Origin: Cupriavidus lacunae
GTDB lineage: Bacteria; Pseudomonadota; Gammaproteobacteria; Burkholderiales; Burkholderiaceae
Assembly (NCBI RefSeq): GCF_003353055.1
Contig: NZ_QKWJ01000018.1
Span: 1-64,000, forward strand
DNA: 64,000 nt
Direction of reading: 5' to 3'
Part shown: piece by piece, positions 58,936-64,000 of the stretch
Layout: each line of letters begins with the position of its first letter
Numbering within the stretch: the stretch's first letter is position 1
Position numbers and translations under genes: made by a program
Notes under the pieces: generated by a model
Seen by the model: the letters and a program-made list of their open reading frames with translations, nothing else
Told to the model about the DNA's origin: nothing
Database searches by the model: none

Positions 58936-60129
58936 ATGGGCGAACACCCGACTACGGACGAGGACTTCCATCGTCTGGTCGACTCCATCTATGAGTCCGC
59001 GCTGGACGTCGCGGCCATGCCCGCCGCCCTCGACCTCTTTTCCCGGTACACCTTCACATGCAGCCCGCGCTACCTGATCTGGGACAAGCTGGCCGGCCAT
59101 GCCCGCCTTGGCGTGACCCCGCATGGCTGCTTCACCAGCGGTGCCAGCCTGCCCGACTGCCTGACCGGACCGCTCGACCTGCCCCCAGGCACTTGCTGTG
59201 CCCCCCATGACGCGCCGGCGCTGTCCTGCGACGGCGCATCCGCGTTTGCTGCCGCGCACGACGGTGGCATCGCGGATTCGCCCACGGCTGCGCTGGCTTG
59301 CAGCGAACTGGAACAAGGTATCCGCCTGATTGAAAACGCCGAAGTATGCGTGCTGATGAGCGGCACCGACGCGGGCCATAGCAGCGCGGGCCAGCGCGAG
59401 CGGCGCCTCGCGCATGTCATGCCGCATTGGGTGCGCGCCGCGCGGATGCAGCAGCGCAACTTCGAACTGAGCGGGCTGGCCAGCCTGGGCCTGGCCGGGC
59501 TCGATACCCTGGACTTCGGCGTGATGGTGCTGCAGGCCGACCTGCGCGTGCGCTATGCCAATAGCTGGGCCGAGGCGCTGGTGCAGGCCGACAGCCACCT
59601 GTCGCTGCAGGACGGCGTGCTGCGCGCCCACAGCGACACGCTGCAGGCAGTGCTGCGCAAGCTGCTCGACGGCGCCATGCGGGGCCGCGGTGCCGAGGCC
59701 GCCTCTGGTTCGTGGATGCATATCACCTCCGGCGGGCAGCCGGTGCCGATCATCGTCACGCCGCTGGTCTCGCGCCAGCCGGTGGAAGGACCGTGGCAGT
59801 TGCCGGCGGCGATGCTGCTGCTGGGCAATTCGGAATCGCGCTCGGTGCTGGATGCGGGCGTGCTGACCTCGCTGTTCGGGCTGTCGCGCAAGGAGAGCAT
59901 CATCGCCATCCGCCTGGCCGCCGGCGAAACCCTCAATGAAATTGCCGAGCGCGAGTTCCTGTCGCCCCATACCGTGCGCGTGCATATCCGCGACACGCTG
60001 CGCAAGACCGGCACGCACCGCCAGTCCGAGCTGGTGCGGCTGCTGCACCTGCTGCCAGGCGTGAACCTGGAGCGCGCCGGCGTGACCCCGGCGGTCCGGC
60101 CGCGCTTACCGCGCCCGCGCGTCGCCTGA
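58936..60129 (+). CDS. LuxR-family (PAS-like sensor) transcriptional regulator
   Basis: A 397-aa regulator with a C-terminal LuxR helix-turn-helix (LTSLFGLSRKESIIAIRLAA, then GETLNEIAEREFLSPHTVRV and HIRDTLRKTGTHRQSELV). The N-terminal part lacks a receiver domain and autoinducer-binding fold; its middle (VMVLQADLRVRYANSWAEAL) looks PAS-like. Start ATG 58936 (MGEHPTTDEDF) has GGGGGGA nine bases upstream; a longer open frame upstream is not supported. A long leader with palindromes precedes it. It ends 21 bp before the stop of the convergent LysR gene. Target genes are not evident from the sequence. Confidence 0.88.
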   Translation: MGEHPTTDEDFHRLVDSIYESALDVAAMPAALDLFSRYTFTCSPRYLIWDKLAGHARLGVTPHGCFTSGASLPDCLTGPLDLPPGTCCAPHDAPALSCDGASAFAAAHDGGIADSPTAALACSELEQGIRLIENAEVCVLMSGTDAGHSSAGQRERRLAHVMPHWVRAARMQQRNFELSGLASLGLAGLDTLDFGVMVLQADLRVRYANSWAEALVQADSHLSLQDGVLRAHSDTLQAVLRKLLDGAMRGRGAEAASGSWMHITSGGQPVPIIVTPLVSRQPVEGPWQLPAAMLLLGNSESRSVLDAGVLTSLFGLSRKESIIAIRLAAGETLNEIAEREFLSPHTVRVHIRDTLRKTGTHRQSELVRLLHLLPGVNLERAGVTPAVRPRLPRPRVA

Positions 60130-60150
60130 AGCGGCGGTCCCCGCCTCCTT

Positions 60151-61041
60151 TCACTTCACCGCAGCCTGCGCCGCCGCCAGGAAGCGCTGTACCTGCCGAT
60201 CGCCGTCATCGGGCCGCGACGCCAGCGCAATGCCGATGCGCCCAGCCGGCCGCGGGCTCGACAACGGCAGGAAGCGCACGCGCTGGTTGGCGTAGCGCGC
60301 CGCCACGCTCGGCACCAGCGCCACGCCAAGGCCGCTTTCCACCAGGCTGACCTGGGTCTGCACCTGCACCGCCTCTTGCGTCACCCGCGGCACGAAGCCC
60401 GCCTGCTGGCACAGCATCATCGCCACCGCATGCAGGTTGGGCACCTGCGCCGCCGGATACAGGATGAACGGCTCGTCGGCGAGCGCGCGCAGCGGGATGG
60501 ATTCCTCGCGCGCCAGCGGGCTGTCGGCCGGCACCGCTGCCACAAAGACATCATTCTCCAGCGGCGTCAGCGAATAGGCACCGCTGCTCAGGACCGGGAA
60601 GCGCACCAGGCCGGCATCGATCTGATGCTTCTCCAGGCGGTCCAGGATCGCGGCCGTGGTGGATTCATGCAGGATCAGCTCGATGCCGGGATGCGCCGCG
60701 CGGAACGCCGGGATCAGCTTGGGCAGCAGCGCATAGGTGGCCGAGCCGATAAAGCCGATGCGCAGCGCACCGCGCTCGCCCTGCCCCGCCGCAATCGCCG
60801 CTGCCCGTGCCTGCTGCGCATGGAACAGCGCGCGGCGCGCATCGTGCAGCGCCGCCTCGCCCGCCTGCGTCAGCCGCACCCCGCGCGAGGTGCGCACGAA
60901 CAGCGCCGTGCCGAGCTGGTCCTCGAGCTTGCGGATGGAAATCGAAAGCGGCGGCTGTGCCATGTGCAGGCGTTCGGCGGCGCGGTGGAAGTTGCCCGTC
61001 TCGGCCAGGGCGACGAACTGCTGCAGCTGGCGGAAGTCCAT
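60151..61041 (-). CDS. LysR-family transcriptional regulator
   Basis: A 296-aa LysR regulator with HTH MDFRQLQQFVALAETGNFHR, then AAERLHMAQPPLSISIRKLE and RTSRGVRLTQAGEAALHDAR. This is the group of CatR/BenM/CbnR-like proteins that often control aromatic or acid CoA pathways. Its ATG at 61041 is 106 bp from the CaiB gene's ATG on the other strand, with an ATATC/GATAT LysR box between them. It is expected to control the CaiB-MaoC-acyl-CoA dehydrogenase operon. The effector is unknown. Confidence 0.93.
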   Translation of the reverse strand: MDFRQLQQFVALAETGNFHRAAERLHMAQPPLSISIRKLEDQLGTALFVRTSRGVRLTQAGEAALHDARRALFHAQQARAAAIAAGQGERGALRIGFIGSATYALLPKLIPAFRAAHPGIELILHESTTAAILDRLEKHQIDAGLVRFPVLSSGAYSLTPLENDVFVAAVPADSPLAREESIPLRALADEPFILYPAAQVPNLHAVAMMLCQQAGFVPRVTQEAVQVQTQVSLVESGLGVALVPSVAARYANQRVRFLPLSSPRPAGRIGIALASRPDDGDRQVQRFLAAAQAAVK

Positions 61042-61050
61042 GTCTCGGTA

Positions 61051-61065
61051 ATATCCAATAGATAT
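61051..61065. promoter_or_regulatory. LysR box between lysR and caiB-type gene
   Basis: ATATC-caata-GATAT, a 15-bp inverted repeat with the T-N11-A core at 61052-61064. It is 10 bp from the LysR start and 83 bp from the CoA-transferase start. Confidence 0.6.
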
Positions 61066-61147
61066 CGATTTCTAAAAAACTAATATTAGACCAGGCCGCG
61101 TCCGCTGATCTACCCTGTGCCCCACAGTACAAAAGATCGGAGACAAC

Positions 61148-62371
61148 ATGCTGCCGCTTGCAGGCATCCGCGTAGTCGACCTGTCCGCGGTGGTGATGGG
61201 GCCGTATGCCAGCCAGTGGCTGGCCGACCTAGGCGCCGAGGTGATCAAGGTCGAGCCGCCCGAGGGCGATTCCACGCGCCGCACCGGCCCCGCCACCGAG
61301 CCCGGCATGGCGGCCATCTTCCTGGGCGTCAACCGCAGCAAGCGCAGCGTGGTGCTGGACCTGAAGCAGCCCGCCGCGCAGGCCGCGCTGGACCGCGTGC
61401 TGACCGGCGCCGACGTGCTGATGCACAGCATGCGCCCGCAGAAGCTGGCCGCGCTTGGGCTGGCGCCCGACGACGTGCGGGCACGCCACCCGGAACTGGT
61501 CTTTGTCAGCCTGCTCGGCTTTGCCGAGGACGGCCCCTACGGGGGCCGGCCAGCGTATGACGACGTCATCCAGGGCCTGTCGGGCAATGCCGCGCTGATG
61601 GCGGCGCAAACCGGCGACAGCCGCTATTTCCCCACGATCGCCGCGGACAAGACCAGCGGGCTGGTGGCCGCGCTGTCGGTCTGCGCGGCGCTGGCCGGGC
61701 GCGCGCGGCGCACCGCCGATGGCAGCAGCGGCCATGGCACGCTGGTCGAGGTGCCGATGTTCGAGTCCATGGTCGCCTTCAACCTGGTCGAGCACTTCTA
61801 CGGCCGCCACTTCGAGCCCCCGCGCGGCCCGAGCGGCTATCCGCGCGTGCTGGCGCCGCTGCGCCGCCCGTACCGCAGCGCCGACGGCAATGTCTGCATG
61901 ATGCCGTACACCGACGCGCACTGGCGCGACTTCTTCCATGCCGCCGGGCGCCCCGAGCTGGCCGCCGATGCGCGCTTTGCCGACATCGCGGCACGCACGC
62001 GGCATATCGAGACGCTGTACGAGCTCACCGGCGAGATCGTGCAAGGACATTCGACCGCATACTGGGTGGCGCTGTGCGAACGCCTGCAGATCCCGGTGGC
62101 GCGCATCAATGCACTCGACGACCTGCCAGCCGATCCGCACCTGGCCGCCACCGGCTTCTTCGAGACCGTCGAGGACCCGGCGATGGGCACGCTGCGCTTT
62201 CCCGGCGCGCCGGTGCGTTTCAATGGCCAGCGCGCGCCGCTGGGCATCCCGCCGCGGCTGGGCGAGCACACCGGGGCCGTGCTGGCGCAGGCGGGCCTGT
62301 CCGCCGAAGAGATCGCACAACTGCAACAGAGCGGTGCCGCACGCTGCGCACCCGCCAGGGAGACATCATGA
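61148..62371 (+). CDS. CaiB/BaiF family CoA-transferase
   Basis: A 407-aa class III CoA-transferase, which moves CoA between carboxylic acids without free ATP. The N-terminal Rossmann part reads LPLAGIRVVDLSAVVMGPYA, then WLADLGAEVIKVEPPEGDSTR and GVNRSKRSVVLDLKQPAAQA. The catalytic Asp is expected in the FGFAEDGPYGGRPAYDD segment. GGAG precedes ATG 61148 by seven bases. The stop overlaps the MaoC start by 4 bp (ATGA), so the proteins are co-translated. The unit activates a carboxylic acid to a CoA ester, then hydrates and dehydrogenates it. The acid is unknown. Regulation is by the LysR protein at 60151. Confidence 0.93.
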   Translation: MLPLAGIRVVDLSAVVMGPYASQWLADLGAEVIKVEPPEGDSTRRTGPATEPGMAAIFLGVNRSKRSVVLDLKQPAAQAALDRVLTGADVLMHSMRPQKLAALGLAPDDVRARHPELVFVSLLGFAEDGPYGGRPAYDDVIQGLSGNAALMAAQTGDSRYFPTIAADKTSGLVAALSVCAALAGRARRTADGSSGHGTLVEVPMFESMVAFNLVEHFYGRHFEPPRGPSGYPRVLAPLRRPYRSADGNVCMMPYTDAHWRDFFHAAGRPELAADARFADIAARTRHIETLYELTGEIVQGHSTAYWVALCERLQIPVARINALDDLPADPHLAATGFFETVEDPAMGTLRFPGAPVRFNGQRAPLGIPPRLGEHTGAVLAQAGLSAEEIAQLQQSGAARCAPARETS

Positions 62372-62829
62372 CGCACGCAGAATTGCCGCGCCTGGGCCAG
62401 GGCTTCTACTGGCAGGACCTGCAGGAAGGCCAGGCCTTCCGCACCTTCGCCCGCACCGTGACCGAGACCGACCTGGTCAATTTCATCTCCGTCACCGGCA
62501 TGGTCGAGGCCATCTTTATCGAAGCCGGCTACGACGGCGGCGCCATCCAGGGCCGGCCGGTGCCGGCGGCGCTGACCTACACGCTGATCGAGGGCTTCAT
62601 CCTGCAGACCATGATCCAGGGCACCGGGCTGGCCATGCTGGAACTCACGCAGCAGATCCTCGCCCCGGTGGTGGTGGGCGACACCATCCACGCCACCGTG
62701 ACCGTGACCGGCATCCGCCCGACCTCGCGCAGCGGCCGCGCCGTGGTGGATTCACGCATCGAGGTATTCAACCAGCGCGGCGAGCAGGTCATGACCTATA
62801 CCGCGCGCCGGTTGCTGGCGGGGCGCTGA
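62368..62829 (+). CDS. MaoC-family dehydratase
   Basis: A 153-aa hotdog-fold (R)-specific enoyl-CoA hydratase-like protein. RTVTETDLVNFISVTGMVEA is the MaoC active-site start, where Asp and later His are expected; here the usual His of the D-x4-H dyad is not obvious because the following residues read EAIFIEAGY. GRPVPAALTYTLIEGFILQ and VVVGDTIHATVTVTGIRPTSRS are the standard MaoC strands. The start overlaps the CoA-transferase stop by 4 bp. In this operon it probably hydrates an enoyl-CoA formed by the dehydrogenase encoded next. Confidence 0.85.
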   Translation: MTHAELPRLGQGFYWQDLQEGQAFRTFARTVTETDLVNFISVTGMVEAIFIEAGYDGGAIQGRPVPAALTYTLIEGFILQTMIQGTGLAMLELTQQILAPVVVGDTIHATVTVTGIRPTSRSGRAVVDSRIEVFNQRGEQVMTYTARRLLAGR

Positions 62830-62866
62830 ACAACGGCTTCGCAATATCTACCTACAGGATTTCACC

Positions 62867-64000
62867 GTGACCGCATTGCTTTCCACCTTCGGCCTGACCT
62901 CCCTGCCGCCGCACGCCGTGGCCTTCCGCGGCGAGGTGCGGGCCTTCCTGGACCAACACCTGCCCGCGCTGCCGCCGGAAACACGGGCGCGCTCGTGGAT
63001 GGGGTTCGATGCCGGCTTCAGCCGGGCGCTGGCCGCGCGCGGCTGGGTCGGCATCACGCTGCCGGCGCAGTTCGGCGGCGCGGGGCTGGACCCGTTTTCG
63101 CGTTTCGTGCTGGTGGAAGAACTGCTGGCCTGCGGCGCGCCGGTGTCGGCGCACTGGATTGCCGACCGCCAGAGCGGCCCGCTGATCCTGCGCTACGGCA
63201 ACGACGCGCAGAAGGCGCGCTACCTGCCCGCGATCAGCCGCGGCGAGGCGTTCTTCTGCATCGGCATGAGCGAGCCCAACTCCGGCTCGGACCTGGCCAG
63301 CGTGGCCACGCGCGCGGTGCGCCAGCCGGACGGCAGCTGGTGCCTGAACGGCCGCAAGATCTGGACCACCAATGCCGACCGCTGCCACTACATGATCGCG
63401 CTGGTGCGCACCTCGGGCACGCCGCAGGACCGGCAGGCCGGGCTGTCGCAGTTCATCGTCGACCTGCACGCGCCGGGGGTCACGGTGCGGCCGATCCACG
63501 ACCTGGCCGGCGATGCGCACTTCTCTGAAGTCACCTTCGACGACGTGGCGCTGGCCCCGGATGCGCTGGTCGGCCAGGAAGGCAGCGGCTGGGAGCAGGT
63601 CAACGCCGAGCTGGCCTTCGAGCGCAGCGGCCCCGAGCGCCTCTATTCCAGCGTGGTGCTGCTCGACACCTGGCTCGACGCCATGCGCCGGCTGCCACCC
63701 GCGCGGCGCGACACGGTGACCGCAGGCCGGCTCGCCGGCCACCTGGCGGTGCTGCGCGCCATGTCGCTGGCGGTCACGTCGCGGCTGGTCGCCGGCGAAA
63801 GCCCGGTGGTGGAGGCCGCGCTGGTGAAGGACCTGGGCACCACCTTCGAGCAGTCGATTCCGGCACTGGTGGAGGCCGCGCTCGGCGACGAACCCGCCCT
63901 GGCGGCCGACGGGGCGCTGTATCGCACCCTGGCCTATGTCACGCAGATCGCACCGTCGTACTCGCTGCGCGGCGGCACCCGCGAAATCCTGCGCGGCATG
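62867..64000 (+). CDS. acyl-CoA dehydrogenase, 3' end beyond window
   Basis: An open frame of 378 codons continuing in frame to the window end with no stop. The start is probably GTG 62867 (VTALLSTFGLTSL), following an AGGAT site. Family marks are GWVGITLPAQFGGAGLDP near the N-terminus, the FAD motif GMSEPNSGSDLASVATR (about residue 135), LNGRKIWTTNADRCHYMI, and near the end SYSLRGGTREILRGM, the C-terminal flavin contact. It is therefore almost complete. It lies 37 bp after the MaoC gene and continues the LysR-controlled CoA operon. Fatty-acid type and chain length are unknown. Confidence 0.88.
   Translation, partial: MTALLSTFGLTSLPPHAVAFRGEVRAFLDQHLPALPPETRARSWMGFDAGFSRALAARGWVGITLPAQFGGAGLDPFSRFVLVEELLACGAPVSAHWIADRQSGPLILRYGNDAQKARYLPAISRGEAFFCIGMSEPNSGSDLASVATRAVRQPDGSWCLNGRKIWTTNADRCHYMIALVRTSGTPQDRQAGLSQFIVDLHAPGVTVRPIHDLAGDAHFSEVTFDDVALAPDALVGQEGSGWEQVNAELAFERSGPERLYSSVVLLDTWLDAMRRLPPARRDTVTAGRLAGHLAVLRAMSLAVTSRLVAGESPVVEAALVKDLGTTFEQSIPALVEAALGDEPALAADGALYRTLAYVTQIAPSYSLRGGTREILRGM

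Overview
The window is GC-rich, gene-dense DNA with the character of a Cupriavidus/Ralstonia-type beta-proteobacterium. The pointers are the codon use, a Burkholderiales-type porin, an expansion of periplasmic Bug (TctC-like) receptors, and an L-aspartate dehydrogenase of the type known from Cupriavidus (Ralstonia eutropha). The species call is inference. I saw no rRNA, tRNA, CRISPR array or insertion sequence. The content (catabolic operons, each with its own regulator) would fit a secondary replicon or accessory part of the chromosome.

Layout. (1) 1-7.9 kb: a DnaQ-UvrC type exonuclease/GIY-YIG fusion, a small hypothetical, a Bug receptor, a PPOX-like flavoprotein, a GST with a divergent LysR regulator, a TetR regulator and a histidine phosphatase. 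(2) 8-19.8 kb: an acyl-CoA/beta-oxidation island with thiolase, thioesterase, nitronate monooxygenase, enoyl-CoA hydratase, nitroreductase, a 919-aa MalT/LAL-type LuxR regulator, an acyl-CoA ligase and two acyl-CoA dehydrogenases. (3) 19.8-20.9 kb: a gene-free stretch holding a large imperfect inverted repeat. (4) 20.9-30.4 kb: a NicC-like FAD monooxygenase with an IclR regulator, then a leftward operon of Bug receptor, three-subunit molybdenum hydroxylase, CoxG-like protein, second IclR regulator and second Bug receptor. (5) 30.7-37.3 kb: MarR, then LysR divergent from a TauD-like dioxygenase, an isocitrate lyase/PEP mutase-family lyase, two Bug receptors and a LigI-like amidohydrolase. (6) 37.4-53.1 kb: a leftward 12-gene aromatic catabolic operon (Rieske oxygenase, SDRs, cupin, IclR, TPP enzyme, aspartate dehydrogenase, aldehyde dehydrogenase, extradiol dioxygenase, PDR-type reductase, MFS transporter). 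Upstream of it lie an alpha/beta hydrolase, a porin and a Bug receptor. (7) 53.1-64 kb: a second acyl-CoA ligase and SDR, a YbiO-like MscS channel, an orphan FitA-like antitoxin, a LuxR regulator, and a LysR-controlled CaiB/MaoC/acyl-CoA dehydrogenase operon cut by the window end.

Two regulatory themes tie distant genes together. A 16-bp palindrome (consensus TCGTCSGAWGCGACGA) occurs five times, only in non-coding DNA next to acyl-CoA metabolism genes, so it probably marks a fatty-acid/acyl-CoA regulon. A triple half-site with a 19-bp period, like the operators known for IclR-family PcaU/PobR, lies before the NicC-like monooxygenase, before the aromatic operon and before the alpha/beta hydrolase. 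The molybdenum-hydroxylase operon and the aromatic operon also carry closely related IclR regulators, and each is associated with a similar Bug receptor. This suggests two related uptake-and-degradation modules.

The best candidate for an undescribed system is the 37.4-50.6 kb operon. It joins ring oxidation and extradiol cleavage to an aspartate dehydrogenase, a TPP enzyme and an SDR that lacks the catalytic Tyr and Lys. Its substrate cannot be read from sequence.
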